A stretch of DNA of 64,000 nucleotides from Halichoerus grypus (taxonomy: Eukaryota; Chordata; Mammalia; Carnivora; Phocidae): positions 75,797,562-75,861,561 of the forward strand of contig NC_135719.1 of the NCBI RefSeq assembly GCF_964656455.1. Direction: 5' to 3'. A model generated the notes under the pieces. It was not told the DNA's origin. It did no database searches and saw nothing but the letters and a program-made list of their open reading frames with translations. The translations under genes were made by a program, and so were the position numbers. Positions 35,346 through 47,705 of the stretch are shown piece after piece; within the stretch, counting starts at the first letter, position 1; every line of letters begins with the position of its first letter.

Positions 35346-36919
35346 CTCTTGGGTTTGCTGTTATTCTTCTGAGGCCCCTAGTGGCTTTAAAAAGGGGAGC
35401 AATGAGGCCTCATCTCTATCACACCCTGTAATAAATAGGCTTTTGTTTGCCCCACAATTTAAAAGCCAAGTTTAAAGATATGTCTAGTTTTAGTGTTGAT
35501 CTTTATAAATAGATTTCCCTAAGGCAGGCATAGACCAAAATAGGAAGGGAATTCACTTCTATGGTCACTCTTCACTCTTCCGCCTCCTTAGTACTTCTAA
35601 AACAACAGAAAACATTTCTTTCCCTGATCAGAATCTCCCTTCTATTGCCTTTTGCAAAATGCTTATTTCCCTTGAGTTCCTCTTCCCTGATGCTTGAGTG
35701 ACAGGATTTTCAACCTGCAGGATGCTCCCTCCCTTCACAGAGCAGGTTGACCAGTTCCTCCTACAGCTGGCAGACTTGTGATGAGGTCCCCTAGGAAAAA
35801 GAGTTCTACATCTTGACGCTTTTCAATATTCTTTTTGTTGTGATTCTTAGCAACAGAATCTAAGCAGTACTTTTTTTTTTTTTTAACAACTGTGAACAAG
35901 GTGTAGGTGGGGTTTCTTTCTGCATTCTTCTCTTGCACTGCGGCATTGTCATCATCTTGTGTGTGTGTGTGTTTGGTTGGTTGGGTTCTTTTGGTACTAA
36001 CCCCCAGGAATGAACCATTGTCATGTTTCTAACTCTTATAAAATGGTAATGGAGGCCGAGGTGAGATGTTGTATTTCTGAGATTAATGGTTTTGAACTGG
36101 AAAGATCATTCTTAATTATTGGTTTCCAAAGTGAAATAATGCTCTGCGTTGTTATCAATTTTAGCATGTATATTAAGAAGCCGAGTATATAGAAGTTCTC
36201 ATAATGATGTTTTGATAATAATCTGATTGTTTTTGTTACTACAAGACTGCAAATTATTTGAGATGAGACGTATAATAGTTGAACTTTGTAGACACAAAGT
36301 TGTACTGATCTGTGGGGAGTTTCTGGACAATTCAAAGCTTTCCAAATCTTGTATACTCTACAGAGTTCTGAAGTGAAGTTGCAGTCCTGAGATTTAGGTT
36401 GTTCAGAATTATAGACTAAGATTAGCTGGCTAAGTAGACTCAGGTCTTCTAATTACTGATCACAATGACTTAACTAGACATGTTTAAGCTAATTAAAGGT
36501 TTAAGCACTGTTTGTAGTTAAAATAACTTCTCGGCTCTGCATTTGCTCTGTTTCACTGTTCAGGAGCAAAAGCTTCTACTCCTCAAAACAGACTAAGTTG
36601 AGTGCTGGCAAATGCAATTTCATAACATCTACCAGTATATTTACACAGAACGGGAATTAATTATGTAGAAGAATTTGAGCTTCAATGTCTGTAGTTATGA
36701 AGCTTGGAATGATAAAAATCAGGAAGTCTTTATTGTTACTGATATACTTGAAGGCAAGTATCCTCCCCATCTTGGCAAACTTTTATATGCTTTTTTTTTT
36801 TAATCCTTCTTCATAAAATTAATTTTAGTTTCCTACAAGTAAATTAAAGGGTGTTTTCTGCCAGAGTGACCATATAATATGAGGCATTATTTCAGCTGCA
36901 CAAAGCTGAGAATTCAATT
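35346..36919. other. Unique DNA
   Basis: A T-tract at about 35870-35884 and a TG run near 35960-35972 followed by GGTTGGTTGG are the only simple repeats. A 99-codon minus frame at 36036-36335 has no domain. Confidence 0.5.
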
Positions 36920-37030
36920 TTATAAATATTTATTGAGGTACAAAGATTCGTAAGACAAAATCCCTGCCCACTAACAGTATGTCTTAGAATAACGAGGGGA
37001 TATGTAATGAAGGGGTTAGAGTGAGGGCTC
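36920..37030 (-). repeat. LINE-2 3' end remnant, antisense
   Basis: 'ataaatatttattgaggtac' followed by 'aaaatccctgcccac' is the complement of the L2 3' end. It is weak and short. Confidence 0.45.
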
Positions 37031-39394
37031 AAGTCAGTTTCTGTGGCTTTATTTGGGTGATCCTAATAATCCTAAATATTGATCCAGAAGAAGGCCTGTA
37101 GAGCATTTCTGTATCACCCATTCTTTTACCCATAGTTGGGATAGACCCCACTTAGGAGAAAATCTTATGTATGTAAACTTACCAAACAGGTAAATTGGTG
37201 GAAAGGGATAGACTTATTCCACCATAATGGGGAGGGGGAACAGGCTCTTTTCTAAAATATTCATTGTTAAGGTCATTTAAATAGCAAATGCCTATAGTGA
37301 CACTACCATAGAATTAATTTTGCAACAATTCAATTCAATTCAGTTTTCCAAAAGTGATAGCCCATAGACCAAAGCCTAGGATGGGGATGGCTACAGAGTG
37401 AACATTTTGTAATAAGAGAACATCTTTCAAAGGTTGACATATTTGGTTGACATTATTAGCTGTTAAACTGACAATACACTTGATCGCCTCAGCCAGGGCC
37501 AAAGGACGGATGAGAGGCACAGGGTGAAAATATGGCATATGACCCTTCTAAAATTTGGCTTTTCTCCCTGCCCACAAAAATACTACATTATGATTGAAAA
37601 CAGAATACAGGCAATGAACCATTTTTACACCAAACTGTTAATTTAAGATGAATACGTTAAAAAAAAAAAAAACTGGGAAACAGTTGCTGACGGCATAGAG
37701 GAGGAAATTTCACTGCTGATTCTTACAGTTTTTTGTTAAGAAAGCAATGATTTTGCCAAGTTTCAGAGTTCGGGCATCAGAACTCTGCTGCTGTTCCAAA
37801 AAACAAAAATAAATAATAACTAGTTAAATTAGTGTTTGGGGAAATGAATTAGATTGTAATGTATGCAAGCAATTAAGCAACACTGAACCTGATTCACTGT
37901 GATGTCGAAAATGGCATTTTAAAAAATGAAAGTAGCTAAATTTGGCCCTGATAAAATATATAGCAGCAATGGGTTAGGAATTTTGCAGTTTTGCCCAAAG
38001 AGTCCAATCAAACAACCCATATATTAGGTGGCTGTTAACATGCTGGCAGCTGAATTTTTTACATCAGTTTCCAAGGTTGCACAGTAATTACATCTACTGT
38101 GAGTCATTTTTGCAGCATATTTTATAAAACTTTTACAGGTTTGCCGGGAAGGGATTATTCAAAGTCACCTTTTATAGATTCCGCTGTGAATATTAGACAG
38201 TTCTTTGAAAATGTTAGTGTTTACCACTTACATTGCTTCTGGTTTAAGCGTAGTTGGCATTTGAGGGTTTAGTATAGTATATGAGTGGAGCTTCCTTTTC
38301 TGTGTAGACCTTCTGTTCCCTAGCATTGCTAGTTTATGTTCCCGCTGAGCTGCTGCCAGAACAAAATAAATCCAGTTGCCTTTTGCTGCTCAAGGCCAAC
38401 CTAGCAACCGTGGAAAAAAATTAGGCGTTCTGAGCATTTGTCCTAGGATGTCATTGGCGGGTGGTGATGCGCAGTTTCAGGACCATTATGGTCCACAAAG
38501 GGTTTGCTCATTTGAACGGCTGACTAATTTAGATTTAATATTTTGGTGCTTGCTCCTTATCCTTATTCCCAATTATATCCAGCCAGTGCCCAGAGATGTA
38601 TTTAAGACCGTGATTGGATAAACTGCTTAGCATAACTTTTAGATCCATGGCTTATTAAATCAAATGTGCTTTAGTTGATTCTCTTTGCATCAGGACCTTT
38701 TCACACCTGAGTGGAAAGTCCTGGCTGTTTCTTCCAATTAATATTTTAAACCCATCTTATCATTTGATTTCAGGGATGGCATTATATTCATTCTAGAATG
38801 TAAAGGCCGGTTAAGAAATAGGATGAAGTATTACAATTTGGGGATGCTGCATGAGCTTACGGAGAGGTGATGTCAGTGTTGGAATTGAGGATGGAGGAAG
38901 AAGATAAATGGTAGTAAAGCTGGAGTCCTCTGGAAAGCTAAAAGGCAAGGGAAAGGGAGCAGACCGGTCTTCTCTGCTGGAGTCATTACCAGCCTCAGCA
39001 CCGTCTTCAAGAAAGCCCAAATGTGATATGCTAACTATCGTTCCAAAAGCACAGAGGTAGAGAGGATTATGGTCGGCACAGTAGAACTGACTCCTTTCAC
39101 TCTGCTGCTCACTCAAGGATCCAAAAAAGCACGTGTAATTTTGTTTTCTCTGCTTACTTAACTTCATCACCATTGCTGTCAGCATGGTTGTAAGCTCGGC
39201 TGATACCTCCACGTTTGCCACTTTGAAATCTTGATTTAAAGAGAACTAGCCCTGACTGTTGTGCTATTTGCTCAGGGTTGGGTTTGTTTTTTCCCCTTCT
39301 CCTCATTCAAAGAACACATTATTAAAAACAGATTTCAGACCTTACAATTTATAAACAGCAATTCCTGTATCTTTGGACAAACATTTAAAAACTT
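37031..39394. other. Unique DNA, possible conserved non-coding stretch
   Basis: No gene is visible. 37650-38160 is repeat-free and rich in homeobox-like AT motifs, so it could be an enhancer, but that cannot be shown from one sequence. The longest frame in the window lies on minus at 38811-39221. Its first in-frame ATG comes 12 codons in and no domain is recognised. Confidence 0.45.
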
Positions 39395-39433
39395 CATTCA
39401 TTCAACACATACATTCATTCATTCAACACATAT
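39395..39433. repeat. Two tandem 17-bp units at the L2 end
   Basis: CATTCATTCAACACATA at 39395-39411 is followed by a second, slightly longer copy. This is a small tandem duplication of the L2 terminal motif. Confidence 0.75.
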
Positions 39434-39618
39434 ATATTGAGTATCTGTTCTTTAGTTGAGGTTCTTCTGGGCATTGGGGATCCAGTGGTAACCAAGACAA
39501 AGATCTTGGAGCTTACATTCTGATGGAAGAGAAAGTTGATAAAGCAATAAATTAAGATAAGTGCAATAGAGATAAATAGAGCAGGGCAAGGGAGAAAGAC
39601 AGGGTAGTGGCTATTTTA

Positions 39619-40705
39619 TTTTATTTTATTGGTTTTTAAATTAATTTTATTTTAGAAGTAAAATATGTGCATTCACTGGGATATTGGGACAACTACACTG
39701 AACATTCTACCTTCTAACCTCATTGTTTTCACATACCATTTCATGAACATTTCCCCAGGACATGAACTATTCTACAGCTTCTTTTTTAAAGGGTTGGATG
39801 CATAGAGTTCCATCGTATGCATATAGCAAAGTGCATTTAACCAAATCTTTACTATTGGAAAATTAGGTCAGTCCTAATTTTTTGTTATTGTTGTAAATAA
39901 TGATATGGTGAACATCCTTATGTGTAACTTTTTGCACCTATCTGGTTATTTTCTTTTTTTTTTTCTTAAAGATTTTATTTATTTACTTGAGAGAGAGAAT
40001 GAGAGAGAGAGAGAGAGCACATGAGAGGGGGAGGGTCAGAGGGAGAAGCAGACTCCCTGCTGAGCAGGGAGCCTGAAGCGGGACTTGATCCCGGGACTCC
40101 AGGATCATGACCTGAGCTGAAGGCAGTTGCTTAACCAGCTGAGTCATCCAGGTGCCCTATCTGGTTATTTTCTTATAAATTTCTCGAAATGGAATGTCTT
40201 GGTCAAAGGATGAAAACCATTTAAAAAATTTTCATACATACTGATAAATTTCCATTCTAATTACGTACTCTCTCCAGCTGTGAATGAGAGTGCCTGATTC
40301 CCTGACTTGAACAATGCTAGGCTTATTATTTTTTCAAAATTCTTTGCCAATTTGATAGGCAAGAAATGGTACCTTATTTTAAATTTTTGTATTTTTCTGA
40401 TTAATAGGGAGGATAAACACGTTCTCCGAGGTGTATTTGTCATTTTCCCCTCTTTTTTACGATTTGCTTTTCCATGTAGGAATTTAATGTAAGTTCCATA
40501 AAGTTAGGCAACTTTTTTGGTATGTTCTGTTTACTGCTATATCCTTAGCACCCAGCTGGAACACCAGGAGGATTTTACTCGCATTTTTTTGAATGAGTAT
40601 ATTTTCTAACTGGGTGTTAATCATTTAAAACATTTGATGTGCAAAATATGCAAATGAAATGATATGAATTCTTCATCTGGCAAATAAATTACCTAACTTG
40701 GGCAA
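39619..40705 (-). mobile_element. L1 3' fragment inserted into the L2
   Basis: An 11-bp duplication, TGGCTATTTTA, at 39608-39618 and 40706-40716 brackets the segment, and the L2 reads continuously across it. The left end is a T-rich tail (TTTTATTTTATT), as expected for an antisense L1. Inside are the complements of L1 blocks such as 'gatatggtgaacatccttat' (near 39902), 'gaatgtcttggtcaaagg' (near 40192) and 'gccaatttgatagg' (near 40346). The right part (about 40480-40620) looks more like an L2/MIR tail, so the insertion may be composite. It carries its own CAN-SINE at 39956-40156. Confidence 0.75.
39956..40156 (-). mobile_element. CAN-SINE inside the L1 inside the L2
   Basis: This is a complete minus-strand SINE with a GA-rich body and a T-rich left end. 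A perfect 18-bp TSD, CTATCTGGTTATTTTCTT, at 39938-39955 and 40157-40174 flanks it. It is therefore the youngest layer of this stack. Confidence 0.98.
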
Positions 40706-41412
40706 TGGCTATTTTAGATACAATGCTCAAGAGAAACTTTTGCGAAGAGGTGCCATTTGAACAAAGACCCGGATGAAGTGAGGAAGTGAACACTGCAATG
40801 CTCTGGGAGAAGAGTGTTTCAGAAGGAAGAACTGCTACAAAGTCCCCAAGGTAAGACCAAGATCGGCATATTTAGAAGCAGCAAAGATAGCCAGAGCAAA
40901 ATAAATAAACACAAAATTGGACGGGAAATAGGGTGGAGATACAAACAGTGGCTGGATTATGGAGGACCTTGAGGTCACACTTAGGTCATTGGACTTCATT
41001 CTGAACGTCCTGGAGTACCACAGAAGTTTCAAGGCAGAGGAAGTGACATTTTCTGACTTTTCTTTCTAAAAGATATCTCTGGCTGCTGGATGGAGGATAT
41101 TGGGTTGAAGCTGGGGATGGGGATATGGAAGAGTGAAAACAGGAAGATGCATTAGAAAACTTTGCAAAATATATATGAGAAATATAAATATCTTGGGCAA
41201 AGCTGCTAGCGGTTGACATGGTGAGAAGTGTCAAGATTCAGGATACATTTCGAAGGAAGAAAGACCTGATAGGATTGGTTGGTGAATTTGGATGAGAAAT
41301 GTAGGGAAAGAAAGAGTCAAGGATGCTCTTGGCTCTCAGTCTGAGCAAGTGGATACATACTAATGCCATATATCAAATGGGGTAGCCTGGGGAGGAGCAG
41401 GTTGGAACGCAA

Positions 41413-41790
41413 AGCTGTATTAATCAGCTCAGGCTGCCATAACAAAATACTAAGACTGGGCTTAAACTTAACAAAACTTCTAGAGGCTGGGAAGTCTAAG
41501 ATCAAAGTGCCAACTGATTCTGTTTCTGGAGACAGCCCTCTTCCTGGCTCAGAGATGGCTGTCTTCTCGCTGTGTCCTCACATGGTGGAGAGAGAAGACA
41601 AGCATTCTAGTGTCTCTTAAAAGGGCACTAATGCCATCAGACCAGGGCCCCACCCTCATGGTGTCATCTAACCATAATTACCTCCAAAAAGGCCTTCTCC
41701 AAACATTATTGGACTGGGGTTTAGGGGTTCAGTGTATTAATTTCATGGGAAGGGACATAAGCATTTAATCCCCAAAAAGGAGGTATGGTT
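41413..41790 (-). repeat. MLT1-type LTR (ERVL-MaLR), antisense
   Basis: The left end, 'gtattaatcagctcaggctg' then 'ccataacaaaatactaagac', is the complement of the MLT1 LTR 3' end. 'tctagaggctgggaagtc', 'ttctcgctgtgtcctcacat' and 'accagggccccaccctcatg' follow in order. It is a solitary old endogenous-retrovirus LTR with no internal genes, inserted in the L2. Confidence 0.8.
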
Positions 41791-42795
41791 TTGGCCATTT
41801 TTCTGCTTTTCTTTACTGCAGATGTAGACATCTCTATCAATCATCCAAGTGACGATGAGCAGACAGACACATGAGTGTAGACCTCAGGGAGGGTTTGAAG
41901 ACAGAGATAAAAATTGGGAAGGCATCCAGCACTTAGATTTTAAATCACAAAAGAGATGAAAACACCTAGAGAGTTGAAGGCAAAGAAAAAATGTTAAGGA
42001 CTGGGACTTCCTTTAGAAATGAAAAAGTTGTCAGATTCAGCAAAGGAGACTAAGAAGGAGAGGTCTCTGAGGTAACAGCAATGCTAATGGAACACAGTAT
42101 CTCAGAAACCAAAGAAAGAACATGTTTCAAGAAAGGGAGACAGCTTAACTGTGTCAAATTCTGTTGGTTAGTCAAGTAAGATGAAAATGAAGAACCAACC
42201 ATTGGATTTAGCTGGATGGAGAATTCTAGGGATCCCAACAAGAATGGCTTCTGTGGAGCAATGGAGAAAACAGAGTGAATGGAGTTAGGGATGAAAGGAA
42301 GTGAAGAGGTGGATATGGAAAGTGTAGACATAGAGCCTTTTGAAGGTTTTACTGCAAACCCAAAGTAATGGGACAACAGGTAGAGGGGATGTGTGGTTTA
42401 GAGAGAAGTATTTTATTAATGGGAGATATTACAGTCCATATGTATTTTGATGGGAACCATTGAGTAGAAAAGTAGAAACTTAAGATACAAGCGAAAGGTA
42501 GGATAACTGTAGAAGTGAAATCCTGGAAAGGTCCGGAAGAAATGGGATCCTTGCGCAAGTAAAGAGGTCAGCCTTCCATGGGACCAGGTTCCCCAGTGTA
42601 AAGGAAGAGAAAGCAGGGTACATGGAGGCAGATTTTGCAGCAGGAAGATGAAGTGATTCTCTTCTGCTTTCTCAAGTTTGAAAGTAAGAGGCAAGATCTT
42701 GAGCTGGGAGTGAAGAGGAGGGGGAAGTGTTAACAGTTGGAGGGCAAAGGAAAGAGTGTGAGTGTGAATGTGTTAGCTTGGAAAATAGAAGAATA

Positions 42796-43012
42796 GGGGC
42801 TCCTGGGTGGCTCAGTCCTTAAGCGTCTGCCTTCGGCTCAAGTCATGATCTCAGGGTCCTGGGATCCAGCTCAACATCAGGCTCCCCGCTCGGTCAGAAG
42901 CCTGCTTCTCCCTCTCCCACTCCCCTTGCTTGTGTTTCCTCTCTCGCTGTGTCTCTCTCTGTCAAATAAATAAATAAAATCTTAAAAAAAAAAAAAAAAA
43001 GAAAGAAAGAAA
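42796..43012 (+). mobile_element. CAN-SINE inserted in the L2
   Basis: The GGGGCTCCTGGGTGGCTCAG head, core, CT-rich body and AAATAAATAAATAAAATCTT tail are followed by A17 and a GAAA microsatellite at about 43001-43016. A perfect 15-bp TSD, GAAAATAGAAGAATA, lies at 42781-42795 and 43013-43027. Confidence 0.98.
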
Positions 43013-43130
43013 GAAAATAGAAGAATAAATGACTAGGTCAATGTAGTAGGATTCTTGAAGGCCCATTTAAGGCCAGTGAATGTAAATCTAAGTTTCAACC
43101 AGTGAGCATTTCTCTATTAAAATGAAGTCA

Positions 43131-44622
43131 GCCAGTATGTTTTCCCAGCCACCATTCCTGTTTGGTGGGGGCGGCAAGTAGGTGGAGTTGGACTTGAAGA
43201 GGATGAGGGTTTTGCTTGGTGAATAAGATAGAAGTAGAGAGAAAGGATTTTTAAAAAAATCACTTCCAGTTGTCTTTTGATAAAACCAATTTCCCTCACA
43301 GAAACCCATTGTGTCTGCTGGTACGTAGGCGTTCAACTTTTTTTTTCATCGTGCCGTAACTAAAAACTCAACAGCTGAAAAATAGCTTTCCTAACATAAG
43401 CACTATAATTTCTTCTATCTCTCACTTAGTTAATTCAAGTTGAGGACTCTATTTTTTAAATTCTTTTTACCAGTTTTTCTTACATAATACATAACAGCAT
43501 AAGTTGTAGAGAAATAATTATGGATGTTATTAACATTGGTACTTTTGAGTTTCAAAACAACCTATTATAAGAATGTTCAGAAAAATATGCTATTCGTACA
43601 AGGAGGTTTATTTTAAATGATTCAGATTATATTTAGTGCATGCATAGAACTCCATAATTCCATGAAACCACAAGTAAATTCAGTTTTATTGAGAGCCACG
43701 ATAAAGGTAGCAATTCAAATACCAATCAAACAAATCCAAGAAAAAAAATGCATATACAGTCCAATCAAGATATAAAAAGTAGAGATCTTAGTCCATTTGA
43801 AATGTGGCCTTTTGGTCTCGCCCCTTTTTTAAAAAAAAATTCTGCCCTTCTATCTCCTGTAGAGAGGAGTCGGGATGCAAACTGGAAACATACAAATAAA
43901 GAATTGAATACTGTCGAAATACAGAAAACAAGTGGGTGTCACAATTGGAGCTTAGGCAACTTCAGATATCCTCTTCTCTTCCGGCCTGGTTGGAATATGG
44001 TGGTATTTAAGTATTACCTAGAGATCCTGAGACTTAAGTGAAAGTTTTTTGTTTTGGTTTTTTAATAGGAAAAGCAAAGAGATTATAAATGCAGAAGACC
44101 TGATAAGGGTTTTTTTGCTGGATGGATGTGGAGTCCTTCTCAGGAGGTCCCTTTGAGTTCTTAGTGCTGTAACTCCATGTTGAGGCCTAAAACTCAGGAA
44201 ACTGGCTTGCTCTAGGCTCTTAGCTTAAAAAGGAGAGTGAAGAAGAAAACTCTACAATTCCTCTCTTCATTGTCTAACTAGTTCACAAGAGCAGGAATGG
44301 CAACTAAGATTCAGGATGGATACCTTATTCAGAATTAAGAAGTAGGCATTCAGTAGAAGCATCCGTCCCATATGTCTTCTCATTAACTTGATTTTGCATA
44401 CATAGGGGTATAAGACTAAGAATGAACCCCAACCCTAGGCTTATTGGACAGGATTGAAAGAAGAGGCAGGAAATAAGGGAAAAGAGTACTAAAGCATGGT
44501 CTCTAAGACCTTCTGTTTTAAGTCTCATATAACTTGTCTGCTTATTTATTATCAGTAGTTCTTAACTTTGGGGGGTTAGGACTGGTCATGGATTCCTTTG
44601 AGAATCTAATGAAGCTGTGGTA
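43131..44622. other. Unique DNA
   Basis: No gene or clear element is seen. A 97-codon + frame at 43748-44041 and minus frames at 43088-43336 have no recognisable domain. Confidence 0.5.
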
Positions 44623-44623
44623 A

Positions 44624-44651
<28 letters not shown>
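44623..44651. repeat. (CA)n microsatellite
   Basis: Fourteen CA units are followed by a short TACA run. It is probably length-polymorphic. Confidence 0.95.
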
Positions 44652-44654
<3 letters not shown>

Positions 44655-46529
44655 TTTATATACATACATACAATTTTGAAAAGAAAGTTCATGCACCCAA
44701 GATAAGGAATCCCTGCATTATATGATCTTAAAAATGTAAGCAGCCAGTAAGATATTTATGGTGTGAAGTTCTGACTTTGATGTAGGGGTGTAATGGTGCC
44801 TTGGGCATGTGTTTTTTGTAAATCACTTGGATTCTCTTCATTAATTTGAAAGATTTACATGTTGAAGCAGGAAAATTAGAAGCACCATTATCTGAAAAGT
44901 TAATAGCATGGTAAACAAATACCATCAGAAACATTCCCAAATATGTTTAAGGCCTAACAATGTGTACTCACCCTCCTTGCCTCAGTCCCATATCGTGCTA
45001 TAGAATCTTTTTTTCCTGAAACAGATTGTGTAATGATTCTGGGTAATCAAGATCCAGTCTACAAATCCAAAATTACAGTGTGTCTGTCAAATGCTTCAGA
45101 AGATAATGTTTTGAAATCTCCAAAATATAGTTAAAAGAACTGTTTTCTCCAGTAAAATATACCTATTCAAGTCCTGTAAACTGGGCATTAATTCTAAGCT
45201 GTGATGCTCAGAAAGCTCTAACTCTGTGATACACATCTCTCTTATATATGTCTAGGTGAACACCCACTTTCCACAAACATAGAGCACCTACAAAATTGTA
45301 CTTCTTTATTCATGGCCCACTGGGGCTTTCCTGTGCATCAGATTTTAAATAGCAATAGGGCAAAAGGCAAAAAGAATAATCAGATCAAGGTAGATAATCC
45401 ACGAATCCAATCAAAACAAAGGTAACAACAGAGCCTTTCTCAACCAGCTTGAATGAATTTGCATTCCCTCATCTTTATTTCCTCCTCCCTATCCCACTCC
45501 AATAAGTGTGCCACACTCCATCCTGTTCTGCCTACGCCCCAGTCACACACAGACACACACGCACACACAGAGGCTGAAAGTTCAATGGTGGTGTTTTAAC
45601 CTCAAACTACAAAAGAAGATAATATTACAGCTCTTCCCACATGTCACAATACTTCAAATAAGAGGATTTAAATGATAAAATTCCAGATGTTTAAAAAAGG
45701 AAACATTTAGCTTATGCTTTCAAATGTTTCTTATCCTCTAAAAATAGCTTCCCCAAACCATTTCAATTTGGCCATTCATATGTTCTGCTTCCTTTTGTAC
45801 AACATATGACAGAAACAGGTCTGAAACTTGAGCCCCACGAATACGTTTTTTTGTGTTTTTAATTGTGTTTTTAAAGAAGTCTTGACTACATTTCATATTT
45901 AATATGAAAAAAAAAAAGGTTATGGTTTCCTTAAATCTGGGCTGGGTTTGTATAAGAGAGAATCCAAGAATCAGTAAGCACTCAGGATTCCCTTCATTTC
46001 TCAAATGTGAATGTCATCAGTGGTGAAGGAAGACAAAGTGATTTAAATGTTAGCCTGTGGAGGGGAACTTGATCAGACACCAAGTTTGCTCCATATCTCT
46101 CAAAAAAGAGAGGTGGTTCTGCAATATAAGAATTTTCAAGGTAAGTTTTATTGGAGATATTTCAAACTATGCCCAGAAAGTACAAACATTTAAAAATTGG
46201 TACAGGTCTCATTTATCTTCGGTGAAACAGATATGATGTGATTTAAAGTAATAATAGTCATGCCTCATATAAAATAGTGCCTTTCCCATGGAAGAGTGTG
46301 TGATTCAAGCAAGATTGAACTCCATGTGTGGTTACCTCTTTTATGAACGTGACCTTGTCTCCTCAAACGGAGTGTCACTTTTACACACACGTTCAAACGT
46401 GACAAATGTCATCTCAGCATGTGTTTCACGTAAGGAAGACCAAGCCCTTGGCTAGCACCATGCATGGCCTGGAGATGCATCATCTCCCTTTACCCTCTAC
46501 CCTTTACCCCGGAGACACATGGCCCACGG
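44652..46529. other. Unique DNA
   Basis: Imperfect CA repeats lie near 45544-45570 and an A-tract at about 45907-45918. An 88-codon minus frame at 45738-46004 has no domain. 46340-46440 has several ACGT-containing motifs (AACGTGAC twice, TTCACGTAA) without further support for function. Confidence 0.5.
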
Positions 46530-46750
46530 TAGCGCGATGTGGCAGCAAGAGCAGTGGACCAAGAATCGGCGGACCCAGTCCTATCTGTGGCACGTTCTAA
46601 CCAGGCAAAAGTGGATGAAACCTTAAATCTCTCAGAGTTTCAATATGCTTCTCCATAAAAATGGAGGGTAATTACGCCTGCTTGCCTCGTAGCGTTGTTA
46701 GGAGAATCAAATGAGATAATGTAAGTGAACATGCTTCAAAAACCGCACTA
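46530..46750 (+). repeat. MIR remnant, sense
   Basis: 'aagagcagtggaccaagaat', 'ataaaaatggagggtaatta', 'tagcgttgttaggagaatc' and 'atgagataatgtaagtgaac' follow MIR order. Confidence 0.75.
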
Positions 46751-47479
46751 CACACACACATGGTAAAAGAAAATCTGGATTCGAATTTTATAGTTCTCTG
46801 GCTCTTGTTTGAATTATGAGGAGTTTCATAAATCCAGTCCTTTTTTATGGTTCACTCTAATATTTTATAATGATGCAAAAAGGGATGGGAATGTGCACTG
46901 TAATCATGCAAGAGAAGATCGGGTACTTTTTCTTTTCCATCTCAATTAACCCCTGCTGAAGGTCATAGACAGGCCAGAGCTAAAGGTCCATTTGCCTTTT
47001 TGATCTTGGCACGCCTTCAAATGGAAAAGGAAGAAGGAGCCAGTGGTAGATGATTCAGTTTTCTGAAATACTCTGAGGAGAAAAAGAACATTTTCCTCAC
47101 GTGGCTCCCTTATTCACATTCTTCAGAAATGAATAGATTTCTTTTTTCTGCTGTCTTCTTTGCCTCTTTGTCTCAATCAAACTTGTGAGTGTCTGATTAT
47201 AATCACCAATGGTCTGTGAGGTTTCTGCACGATATCTTACAACAGTGTAGGGCCAATGTGTCTCCAGGGCCTCATAGGTTTGATAATGTTAAGGCTACTG
47301 TAAGTAAAAGGAACTTACTATAATAATCCCAATTTCATAACAGTTCAAGCAATTTGTCTTATTGGTGTTCCCTTCAGTCATAATCAAAATGTAAAAGCAC
47401 AGCACTTTTTAAAGGTATACCTTGTTTCACACCTGGCTAACATTCGTCATGGAGGGAAAATATTTCTATTTTATATGCA
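46751..47479. other. Unique DNA
   Basis: Nothing is recognisable in this stretch. Confidence 0.5.
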
Positions 47480-47705
47480 ACAAATATTGTGTGAGCACCT
47501 ACTATGTGCTTGAGAAGGGCTGAGAATGATGAAATAAAAGTAATGGTAGCAATCATACTATCTGTCAGATACGGGCTACAAGCTTTACACGCATGATCTC
47601 ATTTAAGCCTCACAGAAGCACCGAGAAGTAAGTATTCTTGGTCCCATTCACCAGTTGAAAGAATGAAACTGAACAAAGTTAAGTAACTTGTATAAGCTCA
47701 CCATT
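47480..47705 (-). repeat. MIR remnant(s), antisense
   Basis: 'gtgagcacctactatgtgct' near 47491 starts a short antisense piece. A second, fuller antisense MIR runs from about 47565 ('gatacgggctacaagcttta') through 'gatctcatttaagcctcaca' to 'gttaagtaacttgtataagc'. Confidence 0.7.

Larger units (their letters stand above)
39395..43130 (-). repeat. Long antisense LINE-2, four later insertions
   Basis: Read on the minus strand this is a long L2 copy, from the reverse-transcriptase region at the right to the 3' end at the left. Landmarks on + include 'ttggggatccagtggtaacc' near 39475, 'gtgccatttgaacaaagacc' near 40750, 'tatctctggctgctgg' near 41070, 'agcaaaggagactaagaagg' near 42040 and 'ttggatttagctgga' near 42200. 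Minus-strand frames at 40986-41234 and 42050-42376 retain L2-like reverse-transcriptase residues but are broken by frameshifts. An L1 (39619-40705), an MLT1-type LTR (41413-41790) and a SINE (42796-43012) interrupt it, and a further SINE sits inside the L1. The 43020-43130 end is the least certain part. Confidence 0.8.

Noticed and set aside
38811..39221. Longest open frame in the window (136 codons, minus strand) as a possible gene
   Set aside because: It starts at a GTG; the first ATG is 12 codons in. It shows no domain, no signal peptide and no splice context, and frames of this length are expected by chance in 64 kb read in six frames.
42050..42376. Minus-strand frame with reverse-transcriptase-like residues as an active element
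   Set aside because: It is a fragment of the degraded L2, with frameshifts on both sides and several later insertions, so it cannot encode a working enzyme.
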